Source: Chaenocephalus aceratus (Eukaryota > Chordata > Actinopteri > Perciformes > Channichthyidae). From it: 64,000 nt of DNA. Shown here piece after piece: positions 53,354 through 64,000 of the stretch (the first letter of the stretch is position 1; every line of letters begins with the position of its first letter). Below the pieces are notes generated by a model. That model ran no database searches and was not told the DNA's origin. It worked only from the letters and a program-made list of their open reading frames with translations. Made by a program: the position numbers and the translations under genes. The stretch covers positions 310,001-374,000 of the forward strand of contig JAMFTG010000055.1 in the NCBI GenBank assembly GCA_023974075.1, given 5' to 3'.

Positions 53354-54689
53354 CCTATATGTTGGATTTTTTTTTTCGTGTTAAAGGCGGTCAACTATTC
53401 GTCTCTTTGTGCTCTACCTGTTGAACTGGCTTGGTAAGTTTCTGCAATCTTTCTGGAATCTTCCAGTTCTTCTGTGAAACGCTCATTTCATTTTCAAAGA
53501 TTCAAAGGCTTAGATATGGCAGTTAACATCTTTAGTCTCAGGCTCCTCCACAATACAACATACATATACACAAGACCAGAGGTGGAAAGTAACGGAGTAC
53601 AAATACTTTGTTACTGTACTTAAATAAGTTATATTCATACCCCTTGACATGACAGGTGACACTTATGATCCTTACTACTAATTGTATGACCCCTAATAAA
53701 CCTTTGATGTGAGGTGTAGTGACAGGTGTCTAATCTTTATGACGTGTGATGACAGGTGTCATATGTTTATGAGGTGTTGTTTTATGGTGTGTGATGTTTG
53801 TGAGGTGTTGTTTATTATGGTATAATAAACCTTTGATGTCCGTCCTTTTGTAAGTGTCTGATGACACTTTTTTATTTAAAACAAAATGTCACAATATAGT
53901 ATTTTCAAGTCGTACTTTAGTATGTCAAATTCAAGAATAAGTCATAGTTTGTCACGATTTTCCGGAAAACGTCAAAGTATAGTTTGTAAAAACGAAAATT
54001 AAAAAGTCATTGTGTACAATAGTATGTTGAAAATCTAAATTAAAAAAAAGTAGGCTGCATAATATATTTAAAACCTATTGTTATCGCGATGTCACATCTT
54101 AAAGACAGCTTGAACTGGATAAATGGTTAGTCTTTTTCAAACATACCATACGTTCTGCATGTTAGTATATATGGCCAATCGGGTTCGGCCCTACTGCCCT
54201 AGTAGGGCCCCCCTCAATATGGAAGTCACGCTTTTGGAAGAGGTGTTCCATTTCACAGATCTGACTTGATTGTTGTTGTGATGGCCAAAGGAAGAGAGAC
54301 GTGCGAGGAACATTCAGAGGATGAAGAAGCAGAAAAATAACTTGTTTGTAAAAAGGACAGCACGTCAGTTTCAAGAAAGATGACATAGGTTTTATGCATG
54401 ACATGCCAAATATCCTGCAGCCCTAAAACAAAGGTACAAGTATATCATGTTGAAAATATCACAAAAAGACACAATATTATACAATGTATTAGTTGCATGT
54501 TGTATGTTGATAAAAATTACTGTGTAGTTTTTCAAAAATGTAATGGAAAAAGTCCCAGAGAAAAACTAAAATAGGTATCACAGTATGTTTAAAAATATGA
54601 AAAAACAGCATGTTGAAAAAAGTAATGTTGTGTTAAAATAACATGAAAAAGCAAAGCATCTAAAAGCATATATTTAAAAAAATATTGTT
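53354..54689. other. Unassigned intergenic sequence
   Basis: Holds an AGAGGTGGAAAGTAACGGAG hAT-like end at 53578-53640, GTGATGACAGGTGTC-type short repeats at 53650-53830, and otherwise AT-rich sequence. No exon seen. Confidence 0.4.
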
Positions 54690-56010
54690 TGTGTGCATTG
54701 TTTCATCGGAACAGTGTTAAAATCACAAACTTTCCATTTAGAGTTGGATTCTTTAAGAAACTCAATTCATTACAAATTCATTCATATTTTACCAAGTTGT
54801 AAAGTGTTGCATCCATTAAAGTGTAACTATAAGTATCTTTGTAGGAGAAAAAAAGATAAAATGATTTCTATAAAACTGCATGTTTCACCGAAACAGTGCT
54901 AAAATCACAAAAACTTCCCTATTAGAGAAAATCTGTTCAATAAAAGTACTTTCTACCAGTTGTACAGTTTTCATACATAAATCTGTATCCAAAAGTATCT
55001 TCGTAGCAGAAAAAAAGCAAAAATCGTATAAAAAAACGGCTTAGTTCCACTAAAAGTGTTAAAATCACAAACTTGCCTTTAACGGCCCGTCCACACAGCG
55101 GCGTGCGTTGACGCTTGGCGTGTCTGAAGCTTGGGGATTTTTTCGAGCAACGCGACCAACAACCAATCACATGAATCTCCCGCCCCCGTCATACAAAGCA
55201 ATAGCAATGTTAAAACGAAGTAAACTGGATATAAAATCCCCGAACAGGCGAAAACCTACCAGTTTCACCCACTGTCTCTGCCACCTCCCTCCATGCCTCG
55301 CTCCTCCGGTTTGTATCCCGGTAGATGAACAGAGACTGATCAAACAGCACCGGGTGATTCACTTCCGCTATAATGAATTTTCCCTCCATTTTTTGGAATA
55401 TGAGGAAATTACCTGCATAGTCTCTCCCAGCATCCACGCGGTTTGATTGGCTAGCGCTTGTACTGGCAGATTTGCATAAACGGGATTTCATTGGCGTCAA
55501 AAGTTGAACATTGCTCAACTTTTTAAGCGAGCAACGCCAGCAACGCTCCACGTCGCTTCCCAAAATGCAGTTCGGCTAAAAGTGACGTCACCCCATTCAA
55601 AGTGAATGGGCAGAAGCGTTGGAAGCTTCAACGCACGCCGCTGTGTGGACGGGCGTTAGAGTTACAGTCTTTAAGAAAATCAATTTGTTACAAAGTAATT
55701 GACATTCTAACAGTTGTAAAGTTTTCCTACATAAAAGTGTATCTAAAAGTATCTTTGTAACACAAGAAAAGAGAAAACAGCATTGATTTGAACAAAACTG
55801 GATTGTTCCACTGAAATAGCGTTAAAATCACAAAGTGCCATTAAAGAAAATCTATTCAGACAAAGTATTTTATTTTTAATTTGTTAAGGTTTTATATACA
55901 TAAAAGTGTATCTCACCTTGGTGAGAGAAAAAAAGCAAAATCTGTAAAGTTATCAAAAACTACGTAGATTCAGTCAAAAAAGTGTTAAAATCCCCAAAAC
56001 GTCCTATTAG
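54690..56010 (+). repeat. Diverged tandem repeat, unit about 172 bp
   Basis: The phrase GTTAAAATCACAAA (or close) recurs at about 54716, 54897, 55069, 55811 and 55981. After subtracting the 577-bp MITE plus TSD, the spacing is about 165-182 bp. Each unit also has a ...GTTGTAAAGTTTTC...CATAAA...GTATCT(AAAA)GTATCTTTGTA block and an AGAAAAAAAGCAAAA block in the same order. Confidence 0.75.
55082..55655. mobile_element. MITE, PIF/Harbinger-like, inserted in the tandem repeat
   Basis: Inverted ends with GGCCCGTCCACACAGCGGCG on the left and CGCCGCTGTGTGGACGGGCG on the right, flanked by TTA at 55079-55081 and 55656-55658. A TTA TSD and a GGxC-rich TIR fit PIF/Harbinger. 574 bp, no transposase. Confidence 0.75.
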
Positions 56011-56019
56011 GTGGCACAA

Positions 56020-56020
56020 G

Positions 56021-56101
<81 letters not shown>

Positions 56102-56320
56102 GTGTGTGTGGGGGGGGGGTGATTAGAGATGGGGTGTCTCCAAATGTTAAGACTGTTACATGCTCTTTTGGATCTAATATTCCCTTAATTTAATACCTTT
56201 TGGTTTTGTTTAGATTTTGAAAACACATCTCTTTATCCCCAGGAAGGGGGCAAGAGGAAGGGGGAAAATGGATGAGGGGGGTGGGGGAGAATGATGTGAG
56301 GGTGACGAGGGGGAGGGGGG
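56020..56320 (+). repeat. (GT)n tract followed by G-rich sequence
   Basis: GT dinucleotides at 56022-56109, then a run of nine to ten G at about 56110, then several GGGGG runs at 56245-56322. The G-runs could form G-quadruplexes on the plus strand. Confidence 0.85.
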
Positions 56321-56888
56321 AGAAGGATGTGACGTCAAAAACATTTAACACTTTTTCCAAGACAGCTGCAGAGCGCCTTAAAGAACATCAAAGCTCAGAA
56401 ACTATTCAATACCGATATATAGTTTTACAGTTCAGTTAAACAATAAAAACGGGTAGGATCAAGGGGTTTTAAGCTCTTTCAATTATTACCCAAACACAAC
56501 TTCAAAGGGGCGTCCTTATCGTCACGACTGTCACTTTATATGCATACCAATGTGATGAAAGGGGTATGCATATAATTACTGTCCTGCCCTCTGAGGTCAG
56601 AGGGAGACTCTGGGGAGATAAAGGTCAATATAATAGAAATAAAATATTAAAAGCTTTACTTAAACAACTAAATACATGTGAGGAGGGATATGAGTGTATA
56701 AAACAGGATAAATAAAGGAAAACATAATAAACCAATATATGCTTTTAAATATATATATGTATATAAAGGTGTTTTATAACGTTTTAATTTAATTAAAAAA
56801 AGATTTTGCTTTTACAATCGCACACACAAACACACATACACACACACGCACACACACACACACATCCACACACACACTCACACACACA

Positions 56889-56933
<45 letters not shown>

Positions 56934-57088
56934 AATACTGCGGCTGAAAGATCCTTCTGGTGTGTTTCTTAATAACTGTAAACGGTGTTTGTCTCGTCAC
57001 TTTACAAGATGAGATACTGTACATTTACAGGATGTAATGATGTCTGCCTCCTTTAGTTCCTGTTTCCCTTCTTCAGAAAGCTGAACTG
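56321..57088. repeat. Upstream region of the LAAO gene with (CA)n tract
   Basis: AT-rich sequence with a CA-rich tract at about 56820-56931. No clear promoter element can be named. It probably holds the transcription start and 5' UTR of the following gene. Confidence 0.4.
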
Positions 57089-57119
57089 ATGGATCCTCAG
57101 ACAATGAAGCGGAAATCCT
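57089..57119 (+). CDS. LAAO exon 1 (tentative)
   Basis: ATG GAT CCT CAG ACA ATG AAG ... with donor TCCT|GTGAGT in phase 1, which joins the next exon in frame (C-V-V-M-G-T-E). It encodes only about ten residues and no hydrophobic leader. The ATG at 59081 in the next exon is an alternative start. Confidence 0.45.
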
Positions 57120-59002
57120 GTGAGTATTTTTTTGCAGCAATATTGTGTTTTTACTCTATTTTTAAATGACACAATATCAGAGACAGACATCTTTTTAAAT
57201 GATGTCTGTTGAGAGTTTTTCATGCAGATGTTGCTGCGGTCACTTGTTCTGCTTTCTGAGTTCATGGTTTCAGTTATCATTCATCACCGCATGATGAAAA
57301 ACAAGGATTTCACAGGAAGTATTTTACAGGTCACGTGCTGTGTTAAAGGAAGTGAGGATATAAACCCACTAGGTTCAAGTGCAAGTCATTACAAATGTAG
57401 ACTTGACTTTGTATTGACTGTGAAAATAAACAACATGTATTCAGGCTTTTGCCTTATTTTATCCACATTAAAAAAGGAAATCATCAGATTAATGATTAAT
57501 AACAAGTATTCTTGTTAATTAAATCGACTTTCTTTAATTTTCTTTGCACTTTTATTATTTTGCCATATTTTTTTTTATAACCCTTTAGAAACTTTGAAAA
57601 TAATCATTTGAACTGATAAATCTGAGTCTTTTTTGTTTATTAAATTAGTGTTCTTTAATTACTTTTTTGCCATATTTGATACACCTGTTCTTTGTTTAAT
57701 AAATCATTTTTTTAATGTTTCTTTTGCACTAAATTCTTATTTATTTTTGTAAAGCACTAGGTGTGGGAATCACCAGGCTCCCCACGATACGATACTATTG
57801 CGATACTTAAGCCACAATACGATAGTATTGCGATTCTACGATATGCTAAATATTGCCATACGATATATTGCAATATTGCAAATCAAATGGGTCATATCCA
57901 TGTCTGTCTTCCCATCCTGGTTAAAACATGTATTTGCAATATGAATAGTTTATGTGTGTTCTTTGAACCTGAAAAGGAGATGGCATTGTTTGTGTTACTT
58001 TCATTGCAATTGTATATATGTCTTAACGTAAATTCCTGTTTTATATAAGACCGTCTTTCGGTGGGATATGCTACAGTTTATATAAAAATATATATAAAAA
58101 TAAAAGTTTATATAATAAAATATCGATTCTTGGTATCCGTGTATCGATACAATATCGCCACACACACCATTTGGATCAAATATAAAATTCAGCCGAATTA
58201 GTGTTGATACTGCAAGGAGACGTATTGTGTGAAAATAAATGTAAGATGTTGTTTAATTGCTGATATATTTATGATCCACGTCACGTTTTCAGTGTTGGCG
58301 GCAGTTCTCCTGTTTGTCTAGAAGTCTTCTCAGCAGGGCTCTATAAATAGAGAACTACGGCAGATCTGTAATATTTAATGCAGCCGAACCGTGTATTACA
58401 ATGCCGTTATGTGATGACTTTCAAAGAGAAAAGCAAGAACACTCGGAATAAAGTATTATTTTCTTTTTTTAAAACGTTTTCAGATTTCACATCACATAAA
58501 CACCATATCCCAGCATGCATTGCGGCTAAACCATCCAATCATCGAGCTGAGGATCTTGCCTATGTCTGTTTCCGGTTCCACATCCACACGCATGGATTAA
58601 CATCGATTTAATATATTAATGTAGCCTTTGTTTCTGCTAAAAGAGGTGTCGACCAGCTGGGGCAACAAGAAAATCGGCGTAATCGAGTGTGACTATTACA
58701 AAGTAAATAATTATGTCGGGGTAGCATTTGCTTGGCATTTATGGGTATTTCTCCACTGGTTAACATGGGTTAACAATACCGTGTAACTGTCACGTTTGAA
58801 GGGACGAAATCGTGACATCTTCACGTCTCCCAGCATGGTAAATCGTCACATGTTCACGTCTTGCCGTGATATCGGCTTGGCCACGCAAGGTATCGTGATA
58901 ATATGCTGTATCGATTATTTCCCCCACTCCTTTGAAGCACTAAGGGAAGCACAGAGGCTCAAATTAAATGTCCCTCTGTTCATTAACTATTATAATAAGA
59001 AC

Positions 59003-59033
<31 letters not shown>

Positions 59034-62000
59034 GATAAACATACATATTAATAATAATACCTATGTTTCCAGGTGTCGTCATGGGAACTGAGAGTGTGAA
59101 TGAACAAGAACATCTGGAGGATCATCTGGAGGATCATCGGAAGACACATCTGAAGGACTGTCTTCAGGACACAGACTACGATGTTCTCCTGAACACGGTG
59201 CAGAGCGGCCTTCCTCACATCAACTCCTCCCATCACGTGGTCATCGTCGGGGCCGGGGCTGCAGGACTGACGGCTGCAAAGCTGCTGCAGGACGCCGGGC
59301 ACCAGGTGCACGCTCTAAATACACTTTATATACTATGTATCATGATCTAAAGACTTTAAAATAAGAGTTAAAGAGAAAAAAGTGCTTTATAAAACTATGT
59401 ATCATGATTTAAAGGCTCTAAAATGAAATTTGGGTCGTGAAAATAAATGGCTTTTAAAACAAGGTGCATGCTCCAAATATACCTTTTAAACTATTTTTCA
59501 TGACTTAAAGACTCTAGGATTTAACCTGTTAAGCCCGGGACAACATCTTGCAAGAAACAGCGTCTCAGGGCTTTTAAACATTTAAAAAGCTATGAATGTG
59601 TCATACCCACTTAACGGGAAGAAACTCAGCTAACTGACGATATGAACCATTTTTAACAAAATAAAAACACAAATCTAACACCGAGCCTCTGAATTAGCAC
59701 TAAGTGAAAGAGTGCTAACGCACTTAGCACATAACTCACTGTATAAATATTGTATACTTCACCGGATCTGCACAAACTACATATCATATGAAAGCTGAGA
59801 TTCTACGGATTCCAATGGTATAAGTAGCATCACTGCCGCGACCAAAACTCGTGGCAGCGAAAGCCAGGAAAGACAACACACAACTTCACTTAATACGTCT
59901 TACCTTTGCTGTTGTTCTAATCAAAAGTTGTGTTCAAGGGCATTACAACGCATATAAACGCTGCTGAAGGTTAATCCAATCTCTCTGTGTCACTTTGAAA
60001 TTATTACTGATAATCCATCATAACATTTATGTCAATAACCGGAGTTTTCATAGCTGCTATGAGAAACATGAGAGTGTATTAGAGCTTCCGGTGTTGGGCA
60101 TGATGGCTGCGCTGCACCAATGGTAATGTTTAGATGAATTTAGGAAGTTCCCCTCAATTCTATTGGCTCTAACGTTTCAAAAGAGATGTCAATCATCAAA
60201 ATCGACCAATGGTTTCCAGAGATATGGCAAATAAACCCAAATCCACCCAAATGACCCCAGAGGTGTTTTCTTTTTCTAAACCTCTCTAAAAAGGTCAAAT
60301 GTCACTTGTTTTGCATCAATCTTGATACATGGTACTTATTATATGTTATATTTGGATTCCTAAAGCTCTTAGTCTACTATCCCATCATTCAAGGGTTGTT
60401 TTCACTACAAGTAATGGTTTATTTTTGGACGGACTCTATAATTTAAATTGTTTTACAATCTGAATTTACTTTAAAATAAAAAACATCTATATTGATTCTG
60501 ACTTTTCTACATCCAACTCACAGGTTTATCACTGCTTTGAGAACACAGATTATTAATTCAACCCTTTTAGAAGTTATGGTCATTTGTTCTGGGAATGTCC
60601 TTTTTGAGCCTGAGACCTGAAAAACAGGCTCAGGGCTAAACAGGTTAAGAAGAAAGAAAAAGTGCTTTATAAAACAAATTCTCAACATCTAAATTCTAAA
60701 GGCTCTAAAATAAAATGAGATTAATTAAACATACTTTATAAATCTATTTATCATGACCTAAAGACTCTAAAATAAGGTTTATTAAATTAAAGTTGCTTTT
60801 TGTTATCATGATTTGAAGCTTTCATTGTCAGATGCACAAGGAAACCCCAAGGCTCCTTAAAGGATGCAACACACTGAAGACTGAATAAAGACTTCATTTA
60901 AAGGTTGTTTTTTGGGGGAAAATCAGGAATTGAATGACGTTATCTTAATTTGTTCTACAAGGTAACCATAGTAGAGTCCAGTGAGCGTATTGGAGGCCGA
61001 GTGCATACCCACAGGAACGAGGAGGAGGGATGGTTCGCTGAGCTTGGAGCCATGAGGATCCCCAGCTTTCACCGGTGAGTTCAGACAAGACAAGTTTGAA
61101 GAAATAAATCTTATTCGCCTTAAACGTCTCCTATTAAGGCATATACAAATGTATTAAAAACATGTCTGAAGTGTTTTGATCAAAATACCAAACAGATCAC
61201 CCATTCTAGCCTCAAACCCCTCTATTTCAGCTGTTACTAAAGTGCTGATTCTGGGTCTGTAGATTTAAAATCAAAACCACGTCAAGAATTATTTCTGAAA
61301 CAGTATGGAGCTCAAACTCTCTCTCTCTCTCAGGTTTACCACAAGGTGAGTTCCTTTTTATTTCCTGCTTCTTCACACAGACTCTCTCCAGTACAGGTTA
61401 GCTCTGAGTGTTAGCGATGCTAATGTAAACACAGACCATATTTACTTCCTAAATATTTCTCTCATTGTTTCTGACAGCAACGTTTCTGATTGGCCCGTGG
61501 GTGTAGAGACCGCCCACATTTTAGTAATGTCGTCAAATCTGGATCAGCTCCGTTGTTCCCCCGTTTTTAGAGATGTGGGTACGGAGGAAAAGAGAGAGGG
61601 TTTTATTCTCTGACACTTTGTGAGTCTCCTGACACACCAGGGTCACACCGGGGACACATCAGGGACACACCAGGGACACACCAGGGTCACACCAGGGACA
61701 CACCGGGGACACACCGGGGACACATTTATGTAGAAAAGACATCAAAAAGTGCATTTTGCATGATGGGAGACCTTTAAGTCTGAAACATGTGAATGCGTCT
61801 GTTGGCAGCATCGTCCGCTGGTTTGCTAAAGAACTGGGGGTGAAGCTGAATCCATTCATCATGGAGGACGTGAACACGTTCTACCTGGTGAACGGGCTGC
61901 TGAGGAAGACGTACGCTGTGAAGGCTGATCCAAACATCCTGAAGTATAACGTGTGGAAGAGCGAGAGGGGGAAGTCTGCAGACCAGCTGCTGCAGAGAGC

Positions 62001-62648
62001 TCTGCAGAAGGTACATTGCACATAAACACAATACATTGTAATAATAATACTAATAGTAATTGTAATAAGTTTATAAAAGTAAAACAATTATAATAATGAT
62101 AATAATAATAATGGCAAATTAATTTACCCAATATCACAAAAGAGAATATTCAATATTGAATAATTGCTACTCTGATTTTCTCTGAACGTTTGTTATCTGT
62201 TATCGCTTGGTGTTTCTCCTCACCCACAATATGCAGATACATAACAAATAACAGCTGAGATGTTAATTATGTTCCCTCCAGGTGAAAGATGAAGTGAAGG
62301 CACATGGCTGCAAAGCTGCGCTCCAGAAGTACGACCACTACTCTGTGAAGGTGAATGTAATTTTTATTTCGTAAATGTGTTCATTGTAAAAAGAATGTAT
62401 TTGATTTACTTCCAAAGCACATTTTACAAGGGTAGAACACATTTTAGTTTTGATGAAAGTCAGAATTTGTAATGACTATAATGTAGAAACCCTCCCTGTG
62501 TTGTTTCCCAGGAGTATCTGAAGGCAGAAGGTGGCTTGAGTCCAGAGGCGATTAGGATGATCGGAGACTTGCTGAACGAACAGAGCCTGATGTACCTCGC
62601 TCTGACCGAGATGATCTACGACCAGAGCGACATCAACGACAACACCAG
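57089..62648 (+). CDS. L-amino-acid oxidase-like gene, 5' part (truncated at window edge)
   Basis: Family: FAD-dependent L-amino-acid oxidases (fish LAAO, IL4I1, snake venom LAAO), which deaminate L-amino acids to keto acids and release H2O2 and ammonia. Proposed exons are 57089-57119 (tentative), 59073-59305, 60962-61074, 61809-62010, 62282-62350 and 62512-62648, with phases 1, 0, 2, 0, 0 and 2. Seen motifs: the dinucleotide-binding [38 protein letters not shown], then [41 protein letters not shown] and the [18 protein letters not shown] region. These are about the first 240 residues of a protein usually near 500. The substrate-binding half, second FAD motif and stop lie right of 64000. No convincing signal peptide is seen, although most fish members are secreted. 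Confidence 0.88.
57120..59072. other. LAAO intron 1 with repeats
   Basis: Holds a hAT-like end CTAGGTGTGGGAATCACCAG at 57757 with CGATACGATA words to about 58165, the block shared with the long-TIR element (58173-58575 against 48545-48980), and an (AAT)n tract at 59006-59034. Confidence 0.55.
59073..59305 (+). CDS. LAAO exon 2: N-terminal segment and FAD-binding loop
   Basis: Acceptor ATGTTTCCAG. A short internal repeat ([10 protein letters not shown]) is followed by [11 protein letters not shown], a typical lead into the fold, and then the GxGxxG motif ([12 protein letters not shown]). It ends AGHQ before GTGCAC. Confidence 0.9.
59525..60644 (-). mobile_element. TTAA-type non-autonomous transposon, copy C (complete, 1120 bp)
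   Basis: Ends CCTGTTAAGCCC (59525) and GGGCTAAACAGG (to 60644), flanked by TTAA on both sides (59521-59524, 60645-60648). Internal blocks match copies A and B in the opposite orientation. It lies in LAAO intron 2. TTAA targets fit piggyBac or Kolobok; with no transposase left the class stays open. Confidence 0.85.
60962..61074 (+). CDS. LAAO exon 3: FAD-contacting segment
   Basis: Reads [20 protein letters not shown], then [15 protein letters not shown] and CG|GTGAGT. The acidic residue after the beta strand (VTIVES) and the GGRV motif bind the FAD ribose and pyrophosphate in this family. Exit phase 2. Confidence 0.92.
61630..61722 (+). repeat. Short minisatellite ACACCAGGG(A/T)C
   Basis: About eight 10-11-bp units in LAAO intron 3. 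Confidence 0.85.
61809..62350 (+). CDS. LAAO exons 4-5 (61809-62010, 62282-62350)
   Basis: Exon 4 begins one base into a codon (C|ATCGTCCGC), fits exon 3 directly, and reads [20 protein letters not shown], then [10 protein letters not shown]. Exon 5 reads [20 protein letters not shown]. Both match helical parts of the family between the FAD and substrate domains. Splice sites: TTGGCAG and AAG|GTACAT; CCCTCCAG and AAG|GTGAAT. Confidence 0.9.
62512..62648 (+). CDS. LAAO exon 6
   Basis: Reads [20 protein letters not shown], then [20 protein letters not shown] and NDNTR, with acceptor TTTCCCAG and donor CAG|GTACCG, exit phase 2. No later exon is in the window. Confidence 0.9.
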
Positions 62649-62719
62649 GTACCGTTTTACAGTTTCACCTTTTCCTTAATTCATTTACGTAACAGAACGG
62701 TGCAGCAATGAGGCTTTAA

Positions 62720-63119
62720 CCCTTGTGTGGTGTTCATATTTCTGTTACTCAGCCAGTGTTCGTGGGTCTGGTGGACCCCCTGCCTTTTTAGGCTTCAATT
62801 CAACACAATCAAACTATTTTGTGTTAAAATACTCAACAGATATTTACTTCATCTCAATTACAATCAATATAAACAGTACATATGGTTAATATTTGCCCTT
62901 TTACATTTGTTAGATCACATTAATGAATTAAAGTGCTACTCGTTGTTTTGCTGACCGGCTGGTCCTATGGCTCAATCTTTCCTTTGTTACTAGCTGATGC
63001 TCAATCTCATCCTCTTCTTCAAAGTCACTGTCAGACTCAGAATTCTCAGAAATGTGATCCTCACATTCTGAAACCTCTTCCTCTTCCTCTACATCAGTGG
63101 TTCCCAAATTCTGGGGCAC
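62720..63119 (-). pseudogene. piggyBac-type element fragment with transposase N-terminus
   Basis: A TTAA at 62716-62719 is followed by CCCTTGTGTGGTGTTCATAT, a fish piggyBac-like terminus. The minus strand from 63119 to 62928 reads an acidic start (EEEEEVSECEDHISENSESD) typical of PGBD4-like transposases. The catalytic part is absent and the right side gives way to a CAGTGGTTCCCAAA hAT-like end at about 63096. Confidence 0.6.
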
Positions 63120-63184
63120 GCCGAAGCATGACAGGGGGGTCGCAAGAGACCAGGAGGAAAAATGGTTATTAAATATTTTTATCT

Positions 63185-63881
63185 TAGCGGTGGTGACGTG
63201 AAGTCATGTGACCGTGCTGTAGTTCCTTTATAGCCCAACATTAGCCTCCTTTAGCTTAGCGATGGTGACGTGAAGTCATGTGACCGTGCTGTAGTTCCTT
63301 TATAGCCCAACATTAACCGCCTTTAGCTTAGCGGTGGTGACGTGAAGTCATGTGACCGTGCTGTAGTTCCTTTATAGCCCAACATTAGCCTCCTTTAGCT
63401 TAGCGGTGGTGACGTGAAGTCATGTGACCGTGCTGTAGTTCCTTTATAGCCCAACATTAGCCACATTTAGCTTAGCGGTGGTGACGTGAAGTCATGTGAC
63501 CGTGCTGTAGTTCCTTTATAGCCCAACATTATCCGCCTTTAGCTTAGCGGTGGTGACGTGAAGTCATGTGACCGTGCTGTAGTTCCTTTTATAGCCAACA
63601 TTAGCCTCCTTTAGCTTAGCGGTGGTGACGTGAAGTCATGTGACCGTGCTGTAGTTCCTTTATAGCCCAACATTAGCCTCCTTTAGCTTAGCGGTGGTGA
63701 CAAGAAGTCATGTGACCGTGCTGTAGTTCCTTTATAGCCCAACATTAGCCTCCTTTAGCTTAGCGGTGGTGACGTGAAGTCATGTGACCGTGCTGTAGTT
63801 CCTTTATAGCCCAACAGTAGCCGCCTTTAGCTTAGCGGTGGTGACATGAAGTCATGTGACCGTGCTGTAGTTCCTTTATAG
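63185..63881 (+). repeat. 73-bp minisatellite, about 9-10 units
   Basis: The unit contains GGTGGTGACGTGAAGTCATG, TGACCGTGCTGTAGTTCC and TTTATAGCCCAACATTAGCC. The units are highly alike, with a few point differences and one small rearrangement near 63590. It sits in LAAO intron 6. Confidence 0.95.
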
Positions 63882-64000
63882 CAGGGGTTGGGAACCTCCG
63901 GCCTCCGGGCCGTATACGGCCCGCGAGACAATTTGGTACGGCCCTCGAGGTAATTTATAAACACACGCAAAAAATAAAAAAATGAAAGAAATCTAGACCG
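63882..64000 (+). mobile_element. hAT-like element start, cut by window edge
   Basis: Begins CAGGGGTTGGGAACCTCCGG and CGGGCCGTATACGGCCCGCG, a familiar hAT-type terminus. The rest lies outside. Confidence 0.6.

Noticed and set aside
61334..61345. 12-base microexon between LAAO exons 3 and 4 (good AG and GT borders, phase-compatible)
   Set aside because: Joining exon 3 directly to exon 4 already gives the family sequence (PSFH-R-IVRWF); the extra residues would disrupt it.
63185..63881. Regular spaced repeats as a CRISPR-like array
   Set aside because: The whole 73-bp unit repeats with no unique spacers, in a vertebrate intron.

Overview
The window looks like teleost fish genomic DNA, probably from a spiny-rayed fish (inference). 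The reasons are split genes with GT-AG introns, long (CA)n/(GT)n tracts, Rex1-like and Rex3/RTE-like LINEs, and many non-autonomous hAT, piggyBac and Harbinger-like elements with readable target-site duplications (TSDs). No bacterial gene, CRISPR array, tRNA or rRNA was seen. Exons were assembled by hand from splice signals, reading phase and protein family resemblance; nothing was checked against transcripts or databases.

Layout. 1-1240: 5' part of a decayed LINE (minus). 1783-3257: a 1.5 kb GGTTR pentanucleotide array. About 4445-24135: host gene 1 (plus), a butyrophilin-like immunoglobulin receptor. 24597-25550: piggyBac remnant. 20640-21720 and 25555-26461: twin Rex1-like LINE tails. 26650-34850: intergenic DNA packed with DNA transposons. 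35390-39407: a LINE with both ORFs open. 39940-42136: a TTAA element and an intact-ended hAT derivative. 42661-50579: a four-level nest of transposons that includes a nearly complete Rex3/RTE LINE. 50991-53106: a second nest with perfect 8-bp TSDs at two levels. 54690-56010: a diverged ~172-bp tandem repeat split by a MITE. 57089-62648: host gene 2 (plus), the 5' part of an L-amino-acid oxidase gene that runs off the right edge. 63185-63880: a 73-bp minisatellite.

Host gene 1 is the most interesting object. It reads signal peptide, Ig V-set, Ig C-type, one transmembrane helix, a long cytoplasmic coiled coil built from about a dozen small exons, and then a complete lamin tail domain (LTD) where butyrophilins usually carry B30.2/SPRY. 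The LTD exon boundaries match those of vertebrate lamin genes, including a 108-bp exon. This suggests that lamin gene exons were captured by an immune-type receptor. A reading-frame conflict at the end of the V exon leaves open whether this copy is intact.

The two host genes are unrelated. The LAAO belongs to a secreted FAD flavoprotein family that makes hydrogen peroxide and is linked to antibacterial defence in fish, while gene 1 has the form of an immune receptor. Proximity may be coincidental. Most of the remaining sequence is transposon-derived, and nesting order can be read from the TSDs.
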